From Portulaca oleracea (lineage: Eukaryota; Streptophyta; Magnoliopsida; Caryophyllales; Portulacaceae): a stretch of DNA of 64,000 nt. The notes beneath the pieces were generated by a model, which had not been told where the DNA came from, made no database searches, and was given only the letters and a program-made list of their open reading frames with translations. Position 1 is the stretch's first letter. Each line of letters begins with the position of its first letter. The stretch is taken from the NCBI GenBank assembly GCA_029582165.1, contig CM055870.1, positions 49,184,513 to 49,248,512 on the forward strand, in the 5' to 3' direction. Of the stretch, positions 1-11,798 are shown one piece after another. Made by a program: the position numbers and the translations under genes.

Positions 1-154
1 CAAATATCTCCTCTTAATTAAACCAAAAGTGTTGTCTAGCAGGGATTGCTATGAATGAGAGTGGTTGTCAAAAAAAAAAAAAAATGAAGCGAAAACATCA
101 GGCAATCTATCAAAATAGCACAACATCAAAAATATTTAATTCTAAAAAGCAGAC

Positions 155-287
155 CTCGTCTGTGCACATCACAAAAGAAAAAGAATTTGTGCGCAGCAAT
201 ACGGCAGTACATCTGTACAAATGCAGTAGGCATATCGCGCAATTGTGCCAAATTAGGAATGAGACCCCGAATGTACGCTTCCATTTC
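155..287 (-). CDS. TON2: TON2 exon 7 (last in window)
   Basis: A 133-nt exon, residues 212-255 plus one base. It supplies the closing Glu of the EF-hand loop, then LIPNLAQLRDMP and the aromatic run KFFFFCD. The donor GT lies at 154-153. The next exon is outside the window. Confidence 0.93.
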
Positions 288-3200
288 CTGTTACAGAATA
301 AACATCAAACCTTGTACATGCGACTGCTTGTTAGCGTCCAGAGAAAGAGAAATAATGCATTGAGGAAATGAAAGATGAAGACATACATGTGGTTGGAGGA
401 AGCCATCAGAATCTTCATCAAGCTCACTCATATCAATTCTTGCTTGTGTAAGTGAAACCTGCGTAATAATCAGGTGTAATGAGCAAGGACTGTTCATATA
501 TGCAAATACTATAAAGAGTAATCTATCAAATTCAACGTTCAATTCGCTACCAACTCCAATAGTCAATCATGACCACCTGAATGGTATTGTTCTGACTATC
601 ATAAGCAGGACAAATTCAACAATCATGATTAAATAGCAAATATGTACAGCTCAACAAAGTAATGCATCACCAAATACGATGAAATGCAGTAAAAGAATAC
701 TGAAAAGTAATATTTTACACATTTTTTTAGTTTATAATTTGGTTTTATTAATAAGTTACTTTTCAAATATATCCTTATGTTTCGTTTCTGTTTAACCAAT
801 TGACGATGAATTGGATAAGAAGTCAACATAGAGCTAATTGGTTGAAATTAGAATAAAAAATTATCAACATCAAACCAAGTTAAGAAGATGACTCCCGGCT
901 CAAGGTCAAGGGGTAAATTCAAGATCAACAAGGGTATTGTTTAGGTATTGTTTCCCTCCCCCTTTGACGATTCAGTACTCAATCACTATCCCTAATTAGG
1001 TGATAGTTGTTTAGGTATTGTTTTTATTTTCTCCTTCTCGTCTTTCAATTTCACGTAAAATAGGCAACGATTTTTCAGGCTTCTTTTCCTTGTTCATGTC
1101 AGACATGAAATACACTCAAAACCTACCTTTAGACATGGTGGATCGAGATGAAACCTTGTGACGCTTGCTTCTCCACCACTAAAGGAAGTTTGGTTTGAGC
1201 GCCTTCTTTTACGCCTTTTGGATCCCAATGAAAAGGAAATGTAAAAAAGATTCTTTCTGCTGTGTTTCCTTCTAATTCGATCCCCCCAACCCTAAATCGT
1301 CTTCGTACACACTCACAACTTCTACTTTCTCTAGTACATTCACATGAGAATGATCTTTAAGCTAAGAAAATATCAACATATGAAGTGCATCTCATGTCTA
1401 AAACTAAAAGGCGCGCGCCTTCGCCTCAGAGCCTGCGCCTAAGCTCCGGGGTCCCTTTCCGCCTTTTTTGCGCCTTGGGCCTTTTTAATCTAAGGATGAG
1501 TCTTATAGGTTTGATGCCACACTAATTTAAATGGGCTAACTGATGATGTTAAGGAGTCAACTGAGGACGGATCGGAGTGTTCATTCCATGATGTTGATTA
1601 TCATGTGCCTCATACAATCAATGATTCATTCCAAGTTTCTATCACTTATTTACCACTACCATTCCCCTAACTCCTTGACCATATGATCATGTGTCAAATG
1701 AATGTCTACCCCATACCTACCCTAGTTGTGTTGATGATGTGAATACCATAACACGCAAATGTGCGGTGGAATCAAATGAACTTTCAGTATCTAAAAAATG
1801 GTTGAGATAGAGTGTAACATCAATAAAGATGAATATGAATCGGATAGAAGCGGAGTTTGAGTTGGAATATCACGCTCATGGAATGGATATCATCTTATGT
1901 GAAGTTGTGGGTGATGAATTGCATGCTAATTCTTTTGAGTATAACTATGTTGAAGTGAACTTTTCTTTATACATAATTCTATTGATGCATCACAGCAAGA
2001 TTTCCATGACCTGAATAATATATATGAAAACTTAATCTTTACCGGTGGTATAGCAAATGTTTGGATAAAATTGCCATTCAACTTTCCCGAATAGTCAAAA
2101 AATGTCACTTAACTTCCCCTAAAACTCAAAAATGTCATTTTAATAGGCTCAACATGCTTTCTTGTATGGCATTTTTGAGTGGATGTTTTCAAATTTAGTG
2201 GCATTTTTTACTACTACAACGGGTTCAATGACAATTTTTGAGTTTTAGGGGAAGTTAAGTGTCATTTAGTGGATGTTTTCAAATCCAGTGCCAATTCTTA
2301 CTATTCAAGAAAGTTGAATGGCAATTTTATCCTAACACTCGTGGTATAGCTCCTCTCACTAATTCTCATCTACTACTTTATAGTTCCTTCTCTTACTAAT
2401 TCTTATACTAATCTCATATGAATCTTCATAATAATTTTCAAGTCCAAGTAGATTAAAATTTTGTTATTGGATATCACATACTATACCTGAATAGGACTTT
2501 TTGAGATATCCATGCATTATTTGTTCTCTTTATGCAAATGTCCTATTGATAAGATATTCTAGCTCCTTGAATTCATGACAAATATCTTTAGAAGGTTAAC
2601 AAGAGAGCTTGCAATTTGAAGTTTCGTTGAGTTGTCACTAGGCTTCAATGGTGCTGAGTCAAAGGCCCTAAACAGATGCCATATTATTGGGAGGCAACCC
2701 AATAATAAAATCAGAGAAATTCCGCCCTCTTTCTTTTAGTTCTTTTAGTTTCTTTCACATTGTTGTTTTTAATGCTTTTAATAATTTCTTTCCATATGCA
2801 TTAGGGTCAATGCATAAATTACGTGGGGCGAATCCTAGCATCCAGGCATTTGAGATGCAATTTCACCTCTATTACCGTAGTCATTCACAGTAATTTTGTG
2901 TTAGCTTAAATATATTTTTAATTGAGTGACGATCAGGATATCATTGCATTTGAGCACATTAATGATTGATAAGTGGCAATAATAAAAGGACTAACCTATA
3001 ACCTTGCACCTTCGTACTTAGTTGAATGGATTTGTCGAGTTGAAACATTTCATCTCTTGCATGCTAAGTATCTTTTCATCATGAATTATTACCGATTTGG
3101 TTGTTTGTTTGATTAGATGATCAATTAGCCGGCGAGTAGAAGTTTCATAAAATCAAGCTGTAAACCTCAATTTGCTTTCTAGTGCTCATTTGATTCTAAC

Positions 3201-6200
3201 TTTAGCTAAATAGTTAGGTAGTAATCTTAAATCAAAATAAAAACTGATGACAAACTTTCTGTGGATTCAATCTCTACCCACCACTTCGACATTAAATAGT
3301 ATCAAACTGAGTTGAAGCTAAAATTCGTAAGCCCCAAGATAGGCTCTATAGAACACAAGTCATTTCATCATAAAGCAATTCTTAAATAGTGATTTTGCCA
3401 TCATCATCAATGTTCAACATTGAATTGCAAATTATGACAGGCCACTAATACTTATTTCCATAGTACCATGCAAACAGATTAAGGCATGAGTTCCACATGA
3501 GATGGAGACTGTTTTCTTTCAAGCACTTTTTGTATCTTCTCACTGTAGATATCATTGGAAAGTTTGGCCGATCATTCAGGCCTAGCTGTAATTATCAATA
3601 TGCTTCTGCTCTCAATAGATTCAATACAACTCTTACTCAGAAGGAAAAAGTTGCAGCAACTGTAAAGAAGACATCCATACCGTACGCATCACATATAGGT
3701 AGAATGGGAGGATGGCAATTCTTCCTTGTTCATCTTTCTCAAACTTCATGAAATTTGAAGGACTGAAGAAACGTCGGCATTTAGGGCCAATTTGTTCTGT
3801 ACATACAGAAGCAATATGGCAAAAATCTTCATAGTTCATCTACAATATGAAAAAGCGCAAAACGAAATATCAATACATAGGTTAGGATAGTTTCATTCAG
3901 AAGACGGATAAACTAGAAGGTCAGCTATTGCACAAAAAAGGGAGTATATGAAGTGCTACTCTTGGAAGCTAGAGTCTGAAAAAGAATATTAGTGTTTGGG
4001 ACTAGGAACGCAGATCATGAAAGCTATTCATAAAACCTACAAAGTCAGTCCCATGCTATGTTACTCCGACCAATCATTTTCCCTGCCGTACCCTTGTCGG
4101 ACCCTTGATACCCGAACAAGGATATGACACTCGACACTTCAAATTACAATGAAAATGTATAAAATTTCTTTAAAATAGCCGAGTCCGACACCTGTATCCG
4201 TGTCCGATATGGACACCCGTACCCGAGTCCGAGTAACATAGGTCCCATGAATGCAACCAAGAGGTAATTTTGTAATGCCCAGAACGGTACCACTAGCCAA
4301 AAGTACATTGGCATCCTGCCCGAACATAATTTGCTTACTGTATGGATATCATATCAGGGAACTGAATAAATCCATTATGATTCTTAGTCATTTCAGCTAG
4401 CATCTGCCAGTTTTCATGGGTTCAGACTTTAGTTGTTCTAGCAGAGCTTCAGTTTCTTGCAGTTGAATGCATGCAGAAGCACTGGTTTTATCAAACCGAT
4501 ATACAATCAATGACACAGACTACCAGAACTCAGAAGTATTAGCCACTGGGATAAGAAAAAAGCAAAAACAACCGTAGAACGGAAGGAAAATGACCTTTTC
4601 AGCACCAGTAGCATCATCAATTACACAGTTCTCTCGTAAGCAGACCCACATGGCATCCAAATCATCAGCATTAAGTAAAAGATCTGATTGCTTCTGCAAC
4701 AACGAAAACACAAATTGTAAGTCCTTGTTTTATTGCATCATACAAGTTGCCTATCAAACAAGAATTCCAACTTTCATACACAAGTAACTAAGCAATAAAA
4801 CAAAGTAATATATCTTTAACTGAATTTGCTTAATTTATTTCACGTCCCAATAAGCAGATACCAATATACCATGTCTTCATATGACCATATGTGGTCAGTT
4901 CTAACAATGTTGCAGAGAAATACAGGCAGGGTGGTATTTCCCATTACTGGACAACTAAATTAACGGCAAGCAAAAGAACATGGGCACAAGAAACATTTAG
5001 GGCCATCCAAAAAAAAATTTGAACACAAATGATTCAGAAGCATTGACAGAACCACACCTGCATTCTAGATGCATGCCCTCATTCCTTCAGTGAAAAACAG
5101 ACCCATGATCTACATCAGTGAAACTCTTCCTCCAAACCCACACACACACACACACACACTTCCCCAGAAAAGGAATAAATAAAAGAAGCTACGCAAATGA
5201 TATAGGAGCTCCAAACATCTCCAATAAACGTCATCTACTTTCTCCCTTTGCCATCACAGATTAACATGTAACCCATCAGCAAGCCCATAATCGAATTAAA
5301 AGGAAAAAAAAAAAAAAAACACCTCCGTGTTTTCCATAAGGAGTGCCTCCGGTTAGAAGACAAAATCAATTTCTTCCAAGATGTTTTAAAATTACAGATC
5401 TTTAAAAGATAAGAAGACAATTTCCTTTAACGAAAAAAATGGAAACGTTGAAAACCTTGAAGACTTATTTTCAAAGAAAGTAAATATATACATTTAAAAT
5501 AATGATGGAGGTTTTGGAAAAGATTTCAATTTTCTAATCATCCTTTTCTCCACTATAGATTCCATAATCAAGAAAATTATCCCCCTTCCCGTTTTTGTCA
5601 TGCCATGTAATAACCTTACATAATGTGATCCCTTAAGGTTTCTGTGTGAGAGAATAGCAAGATCCGCAAATATTTCTGACTGGGTCAGCTATATATGTCA
5701 GTCACATCATTGATGAACATCATCTTCCAGAAGAAAGATCAAACTAATCACATTACCTTCAGAAATCGATACTTTGCCAGCCTCTGCACTCTATAGCTTA
5801 TAGATCCTTCTTCGGGTTTCTGAGCCATTCAGAATGAAAAACATAATAAGCAGAAAGTCATCCACAATGAACCAGAGACCAAGAATGACAAAGATCAGCA
5901 AGTCATGATATATTGCTTCTAGCTGTGCAACCTGTGTGCCTTCTTATATAATATCCAGACGAAAACTCCAGAAAAATAGTTAATAAAAGTTGCACATAGT
6001 GGCAGAGTCCAAAAGACACAAGTGAAACAAGGAACTTAAGCCCCAACTCCTTATCCACACTTCATTCCGCACCCACACCACATCAATTATATTATGAATG
6101 CATTCTCAAATATACCAGCAAGGCAACAGTCTACCTTTTTATAGAAGCTTGGTATTGTGCCAGCTTCAGAACTCTTCTGTTGCTTCTCTTTGAAAATATC

Positions 6201-9200
6201 AAGCAATATTCTCTTTGTTTCAAGCTCTGCAAAGAGCCAATGAAAAAGTAAGAAACAAAAACAAAAACAAAAACAAAGGAACAGCAAAAGTTATTAGAAT
6301 AGCAATAGGACTAGCATAACTACAAGTCTAGGATCTACAATTGTATACCCCACATGGACCATATCGTTACTCCATAGAGAAAGAATAGCGCAGACAATAA
6401 CTACTCTGTCACATACACGCAAAACAGCAAATGTAAGACATCAAGAATAGCATATGAATTGCATATTAGTACTACACTGTTTCACCTCATTTAAACATGA
6501 AACTCTATCCAGTAGAAATCATGCAAAAAAGATATTAAAGTAGCATAGAGCCTGCAATTCACACATATCAAAGGGAAATCTCTAGGCTACACAAGGTAGC
6601 CACATATCCATTAATCTATGTTACTCCGACTCTTCATTTTCCCTGCCGTACCCGTGTCGGACCCTTGATACCCGAACAAAGATATGACACTCGACACTTC
6701 AAATTACAATGAAAATGTATAAAATTTCTTTAAAATAGCCGAGTCCGACACCCGTATCTGTATCCGATATGGACACCCGTACCCGAGTCCGAGTAACATA
6801 GCCATTAATTAGGACTGTTCCAATTGAAGAGAATGGGGGTGGGCAAACAAAAAGGCTTGGAAGGAGAAATAACTACATCAGGCAGGTAAAAAGGTACTAC
6901 AATGGGTAGTTCAATTTCAATATACTGAAACAGATATGGTATTTTTGTGCTGATCAACAGGTTTCATACAACAGTATCAAGGTTATGAACAGCTTCATGT
7001 GGAAGAAGAGTAAACAGGCAATAAGATGGTTTTTGGAAGTAGGAACGGATCTGCGCAACTAAGATTGAGAAGTGGTGATTAATATATCTTTTCAATGTTG
7101 AACTCTGCTGCTCACATCAAGAAGCCAAAATTCATAGCATGTGTCAACCAAAATAATAACCTGAAATAAAGTCAAACAGAATCCCTATAGATCATATTAA
7201 CATCTTAAGTTTGGCAAATATAATAGACACGCACATAAGGCAAAGAAGGGAAACCCTTCTTGCAAATCACAGTAACCGTGGCATCCCAAATTGATGCACC
7301 TTCATTTGCTACCTAAACCATATCACCTCTAGGCAGGGATCCAAAATGTAGTTTCCGTCATGGTTTCGATGCGCCACGGAAAATCGCTAAAATGTGAGAA
7401 CTGTGTTCCATATTGTGCTTGCTGCAAGCGAAATGCGGATAAACTCAAAAACCTTTTTGTTGCAGCCATTTCATTGCGGACCGGCAACATTTTGAATCCA
7501 TGCCCCCAAATCATTGCAGAACTAAGGCACGGTCTAGTTCATTCTACAAAGTATCATTCAAGACACTGGAATTCTCTTTAGACTTTCCATTCTCGAAATG
7601 TACATCCACGGCATTTTTTATAGTACACCCTTGAAGCATTTTCTTCAACAAGCCATGAAACGGCATATTTTGCAACAGAAGACTCCATGATTTGCAAAAC
7701 TTTGCATATTAAAGGTCTGATTGAATCATCCACCAGGAAAGTTCGTCGGTTTACTAGCATATATTCAGACAAAGACCAAAGACTAGCCCCTAAAGCAATA
7801 TTGTGGGGAAGGCGAAACGAGAAAAAGAGGGAATACCTATTAAGTCCATGAGGTAACCAGTGTATTACAATTTCATGCAGCTATTTACACCTGATTAGGA
7901 AACATCCGAATCCAGCCGAAACTAGCAATCTCTTAAATGGTAAATAGGTTAATATTTTATATCCATATAAATAAAACTTCATTAGATTTTTTGTATTATC
8001 TTTACTCATACGAAGAACATGACAACATTTAACATGTTCTAAATTCCCAACATTAAAGTGAGCACTCTGATTTTCTGAGGTCGAATATGAAAATCGTCCA
8101 CATAATGCTAAACAAAAACTTAAAACCCCGTTCATAACTATAATAAGGCATAGGATTCATTTCTGATAGATAACATTTTATCAAAGCACATCCCCCCAAA
8201 GTTACCCTTACATAATAGATGCATGCTCTCCAGGGAAAGCAAATCAAAATCAAACTATACATTCTGCCTCTAAAGTCAGGAACCCTCAGCCACAGAGCTT
8301 CAATGTTAATAAATGTCAATCATCAGAAGATCTTCTCCTGCCATAGGCAAAAAGAGACATTTTCTCTTCTGAATGTCCTATCCCCAAACTCCACGCTGAT
8401 CATTGGGCATCATTCTACCAGGAGAATGACTCCTTATTAAAGTTTAATTCATGTTGATCAAAAGAATGTATGCAGATATGGAGATAGCAAGAATTAAGAA
8501 GTATAAAATCTTCACTCTTGCTTATCAAAAGAATGGGGTGCATCCAAAAATGGGTTAACTCCACTATGATGCAACGGTGGTTCACCCTATTCTTTCAAAG
8601 TCTTCAAACCCTATCCTTGTAAATTTAAATATATAATCGATAAGTATAACTCTCCAAAGCTTCAGACAATGAACCTTCCAGTGACAAGTATGATAGTCTT
8701 GTACTCTCATTTGCTTGCATATTCTACCTATTCCCATCCTTTGGAAATAGAGACACAAGCGCCCAACAATTCCCAGTCTAGAGATAATACCATGCTTCTT
8801 TTCCATGGACTGACGTAAAATGTCTCAAACCTCCTCTGTTTCTTTTCCATGGACTAGTAGGTAGTGAACGATTTCGAAGTCTTGGGTCAGCTGGAACCAG
8901 TCTCTCTAAATTGCAAAATTTAGGGGTAAGATTGCTACATCTGACCCCTCCATAGCTTGCCTCGGCAGGATTTTGGAGTATCGGTTTTGGTTTTGATTTT
9001 GGTGATAATACCAGGCTTCAAATTAACTACATGGGTTCAGGGCCAACTCTTTAAACTAAACCTGAGCTATATCAGGAAGCCCACATCTTCCTCAAAATTA
9101 CGCATGAACACAACTTTTGCAGCTGTTGACCCTTTGCTCATATTGCTCAACAAGCATCAAATTAACTAAAACCCCCCACTACAACCACCATCTCCAGCAA

Positions 9201-9605
9201 TTTGCACAGTCATTGCAGCAAGGTCTCATAAATTTACCCAGCTGAAGTTAGTTTCACAGGCAGTATCAACACACAAAATCCAACTGGTAATGAACTAAAA
9301 TTCAGCATATTAACAGGTGCGCATTGTCGGCAACTAAAAGAAAATCCATAGGAAAGCTAATCGTGCCCAAATTTCACCACCTTCTCAGATTATACCCAGA
9401 AATGAAAACAAGGATCCGATAATGGTAAAAATTGAGAGAGAGGATGAAAATACAGACCCATCAAAGCTTCGGAGCCAAGACCAGCGCCAGATCCAATGTA
9501 ACGACGGAGGTTTCGGACCCACAACATGGAGGACGCCGGCGGGATCTTCCTCTGGGCGGCGCCACCCTCATGCGCCCCCTCGCCGTCGCTCGAGCCGCCG
9601 TACAT
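155..9605 (-). CDS. TON2: TONNEAU2/FASS, PP2A B''-type regulatory subunit (5' part, exons 1-7)
   Basis: Spliced gene on the minus strand. It encodes the plant TON2/FASS protein, a B''-type regulatory subunit of protein phosphatase 2A that works with TON1 and TRM proteins at cortical microtubules and is needed for the preprophase band. I recognise it from exon peptides that match my knowledge of Arabidopsis TON2 (about 480 aa). Coding exons in order: 9605-9458, 6226-6135, 5819-5757, 4693-4595, 3839-3681, 458-387, 287-155. All junctions are GT-AG and the phases join cleanly, giving residues 1-255. Residues 201-212 form an EF-hand-like loop (D-x-D-x-D-G, closing Glu in exon 7). Exon 7 ends with a split Gly codon at a donor (154-153), so the C-terminal half lies before position 1. 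No frameshift or stop was seen. The introns are long and hold transposons, the exons are clean, so the gene is probably functional. Confidence 0.95.
387..458 (-). CDS. TON2: TON2 exon 6 (EF-hand loop start)
   Basis: A 72-nt exon, residues 188-211 (VSLTQARIDMSELDEDSDGF and on). It holds positions 1-11 of the EF-hand-like loop. The acceptor AG is at 460-459 and the donor GT at 386-385. Confidence 0.94.
459..2044. other. TON2 intron 5, 3' portion: AT-rich, no gene
   Basis: This is the acceptor-side half of the 3.2-kb intron between exons 5 and 6. It holds a GC-rich patch at about 1410-1485 with the palindrome AAGGCGCGCGCCTT and a short degenerate ORF at 1829-2014. From about 1500 the text reads like decayed coding DNA, but I cannot assign a family. 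Confidence 0.5.
2055..2340. mobile_element. Foldback MITE, Mutator-like, in TON2 intron 5
   Basis: A 286-bp element with long inverted arms. The left arm has TGTTTGGATAAAATTGCCAT and the right arm has its inverse with few mismatches (outer arms over about 45 bp). Inner arms around CTTAACTTCCCCTAAAACTC are also inverted. The 10-bp sequence GTGGTATAGC flanks it directly at 2045-2054 and 2341-2350. A 9-10 bp duplication with long inverted arms suggests a Mutator-type origin. It has no coding capacity. Confidence 0.8.
2341..3680 (+). mobile_element. Decayed Ty3/gypsy-like 3' region in TON2 intron 5
   Basis: At 2688-2703 the sequence GGGAGGCAACCCAATA resembles the motif found before the 3' LTR of some plant gypsy elements (Athila/Ogre type). 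Around 3255-3290 a passage like TGTGGATTCAATCTCTACCC resembles LTR 3' text of the same group. No intact ORF, LTR pair or TSD was found, so this is a weak assignment of degraded DNA. Confidence 0.35.
3681..3839 (-). CDS. TON2: TON2 exon 5
   Basis: A 159-nt exon, residues 135-187. It contains MNYEDFCHIASVCTEQIGPK and ends ...YVMRT before the GT at 3680-3679. The segment is nearly invariant among plant TON2 proteins as I remember them. Confidence 0.95.
4056..4241. mobile_element. hAT-type MITE, copy A, in TON2 intron 4
   Basis: A 186-bp element with inverted ends CTATGTTACTCCGAC and GTCCGAGTAACATAG. It is flanked by a perfect 8-bp duplication GTCCCATG (4048-4055 and 4242-4249). The 8-bp TSD and short TIRs fit a non-autonomous hAT element. 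The interior has several CCGACAC/GTGTCGG motifs. It is near identical to the copy at 6616-6801. Confidence 0.9.
4595..4693 (-). CDS. TON2: TON2 exon 4
   Basis: A 99-nt exon, residues 102-134, with the conserved KQSDLLLNADDLDAMW segment. It is flanked by a CAG acceptor and a GT donor (4594-4593). Confidence 0.95.
4856..5756. other. TON2 intron 3 with CA microsatellite and A-run
   Basis: Most of the 1.06-kb intron between exons 3 and 4. It holds a (CA)n tract at about 5139-5159 and an A-run at about 5305-5319. I see nothing else in it. Confidence 0.6.
5757..5819 (-). CDS. TON2: TON2 exon 3 (21 codons)
   Basis: A 63-nt exon encoding residues 81-101, KPEEGSIS followed by a basic helix ending KYRFLK. 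The acceptor AG is at 5821-5820 and the donor GT at 5756-5755. Confidence 0.93.
6135..6226 (-). CDS. TON2: TON2 exon 2
   Basis: Residues 50-80, starting with the last two bases of a split Glu codon after the acceptor AG at 6228-6227. It carries the block ELETKRILLDIFKEKQQ and ends at the GT at 6134-6133. Confidence 0.95.
6251..6278. repeat. (AAAAAC)n simple repeat at intron 1 acceptor
   Basis: Four to five AAAAAC units on the plus strand. On the gene strand this is a GTTTTT tract about 25-50 bp upstream of the exon 2 acceptor, so it overlaps the likely polypyrimidine/branch region. Confidence 0.75.
6616..6801. mobile_element. hAT-type MITE, copy B, in TON2 intron 1
   Basis: A 186-bp copy with the same ends as 4056-4241 and about eight base differences. 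It is flanked by its own perfect 8-bp duplication CCATTAAT (6608-6615 and 6802-6809). Independent TSDs show two separate insertions into one gene. Confidence 0.9.
6810..9457. other. TON2 intron 1, donor-side portion
   Basis: The remainder of the 3.2-kb first intron. No gene, splice-supported exon or clear TE boundary was found. The only ORFs are short and lack coding character. Confidence 0.55.
9458..9605 (-). CDS. TON2: TON2 exon 1 (start codon)
   Basis: Residues 1-49 plus the first base of codon 50. The ATG at 9605-9603 is followed by a Gly/Ser-rich stretch and then the conserved block IPPASSMLWVRNLRR. The donor GT lies at 9457-9456. A second Met lies at residue 27, but the upstream Met is preferred because TON2 orthologues have about 25 residues before it. 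Confidence 0.93.
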
Positions 9606-9690
9606 TCTCTCTCTCCTTTCCCCTCTTTCTCTCTATATATCTTTTTTCTCTTTGTTTCTCTCTCCCAACTATCTCTTTGTGAAGAAATTA
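9606..9690 (-). promoter_or_regulatory. Probable TON2 5' leader, GA-rich
   Basis: Read on the minus strand, the bases upstream of the ATG are a purine-rich GAGA stretch with a TATATA at about 9635-9640. Such GA/CT tracts are common in plant 5' UTRs and core promoters. The TATATA lies only about 30 bp before the ATG, so it may sit inside the leader rather than act as the TATA box. No transcription start can be fixed from sequence alone. Confidence 0.4.
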
Positions 9691-9699
9691 AGGCCGGAA

Positions 9700-10430
9700 A
9701 ATGGGAGCCGGAGACATGCCGGAAACCCTAGAAAGCGAAGAGATGGATGGGGTGGTTTGTGAAATGTTTGGTTTGGTGTCCCTCCGCCCTGAATTAGAGT
9801 CCGTTTCTGTGTTTGATCTACACTATCAAATCAAATTAATAACGGGTATCAAAATAACTCATGTGATATATTACATTTACATCATACTTAATTTTCATCA
9901 AATTATTGATTATTGGAAAATTTCATCATACTTAATTTTTCTTTCAACTACAATACTTGAAAATTAATTATTACATTAATTTGTCTAAGATATATTACAC
10001 TATATTCATTAAAAATATTTATGCCTCAATGAATACGGTGAATTATTTATTTTTTTTAAGGAAAATATAATTAATTACTGCAACAAGTTACTTTGATTAA
10101 TGTGTATTAATTTCAATTTTATATGGTATAATCACCTTAAATTATTAAATTTGGTTAAATTATTAAATTCTGTGAAAAAGGTTATATCTCAATGAATAGC
10201 ATTACTCGTTGAAATAAGTCACTTCGATCAATATATATTAATTTTGGTTTTTATATTTTTTAACTGTGATAGTTGAAACAGTTTTCAACTATAATAATTA
10301 CTATATTTTAATTTAATATTTCAAACTTAAATGTAATAATACGAAATCTAATAGTAAAAATTGAAATGTATGATGAGTGTATTATATATATATGTGTTCT
10401 TGGATTATTTGGAGTTAATTTGAGTGATTA
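9700..10430. other. AT-rich intergenic spacer upstream of TON2
   Basis: A very AT-rich stretch with an AT dinucleotide run near 10,383-10,392. I see no gene. It should contain the distal TON2 promoter, but no motif stands out. Confidence 0.5.
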
Positions 10431-10431
10431 T

Positions 10432-11798
10432 CGATAAGAATATATTATTTTATACTCAAATTCTCTATTTTATGCTTGGTTGGAGTTTGGTATAATTTTG
10501 TAGGAAATTGGAGTTAAATTGATCAAGGAAACTTAAAATCAATCATTGGAGTCCAAGTGGATCACAATTAATGAAGAAGTTCACCCCAATGGGCCAAACT
10601 TAGGCCCAAATTGTCAAAGGAAGTCGTCAGGCTTCAACACAGGTGCATAAGAGTCTAACACGACCCATGTTAAGGTCCAGAGAGCAGGAAAAAAAGGATG
10701 CAACCTTCACCACGACCCGTGGCCTTTCACCAAGGATCGTAGTGGATGTCACCACGGACCATGGTGATGCAACACGATCGTGGTGAGGTCTGTCTGTCTG
10801 TTGGGTTTTGTCGTTTCAAATGTTCTTAATTGCTATATAATGGCTATGTCGGCTGCGTTGATTATCATTCATGCCTTCCATCACCTTCATCCTGAACCAT
10901 ATTCATCTTCTCTTTCATCCACTTTTCCATCCACATCATAGTAGTGAAGATTGAGAGATTTGTTGGGTTGTGAAGATCGATTCTCAAGAAATTCATGGAA
11001 GTGGAAGAGCAAAAGTCCCCGCCGATTACCGTTCAAGCAATGATCGATCCATCACTCGGTTTATTTCTCTTTCTTATGGTTTTCATGCATTCTAGTATAG
11101 ATTTTCACATGTTTTGTAGTTTGAACATGAGTAGTGAGTAGTTTCTTTAGGTTAGGGGATAAACCCGATTGGTTTCTTTCATGGATTGAATTTTGTTGGA
11201 TTGAACAAGTTGTTTATCTAGTTTGAATGCATTTTATTTATCATATGATTATGTTTGTCATTATTTTTTGATTGGCTATCAAGAATATGGAATTAGATTG
11301 TTGAATGAAATATCGAAACCCTTAGGATTAAACTAGTTATGAAATGAACTAGATATAGAGGATTTTGTAATTAGGGGTCATTGATAATTCGATCTTTAAC
11401 TTAGATAAAATTGAAATAACCACGAAAGTAGGTGATTGATTTTACTAAGCGATTCGTTCCATTGCCAAAAGCTCATTACGAAAGACATTATATGATTATC
11501 GATCCTCAAATGTACCAAATTAGTGACATACATGTTCAATCCACTTGTTTGATTCATAGAGTTACTTAGGGTTGTCCCATAAATATCTTTTTCTCATTGA
11601 TTAATCTCGTAAATTGTGTGAATAGCTGTTTGATTTGCCCTTTAATAGTGATTAGAAGTAGTTTTAGAATCCAAGAACCAAAACCTGACCGATTTAGCAA
11701 TCACATAGGATGCTAGTTTGGTGGGTAGTTTAGCAAAGTCCCTGTGGGAATGACCTTAATACCTACTATACCTACACCCGTGCATTTGCGACTTATCA
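10432..11798 (+). mobile_element. Probable solo gypsy-type LTR
   Basis: A block ending ...CGTGCATTTGCGACTTATCA after a conserved passage (AAAGTCCCTGTGGGAATGAC), which is typical LTR 3' text in plant gypsy elements. The left end is judged from similarity of CGATAAG...ATTTTATA to the end of the LTR at 54,299-57,094 read in reverse. Its length (1,367 bp) matches that LTR once the nested insert is removed (1,368 bp). No TSD or primer-binding site was found, so the left edge is uncertain. The middle has GATCGTGGTGAGGT-type text and a TATATAA near 10,836. Confidence 0.6.

Noticed and set aside
9422..9967. Overlapping plus-strand ORFs opposite TON2 exon 1
   Set aside because: They are antisense to a firmly identified exon and its GA-rich leader; three frames are open by chance composition.
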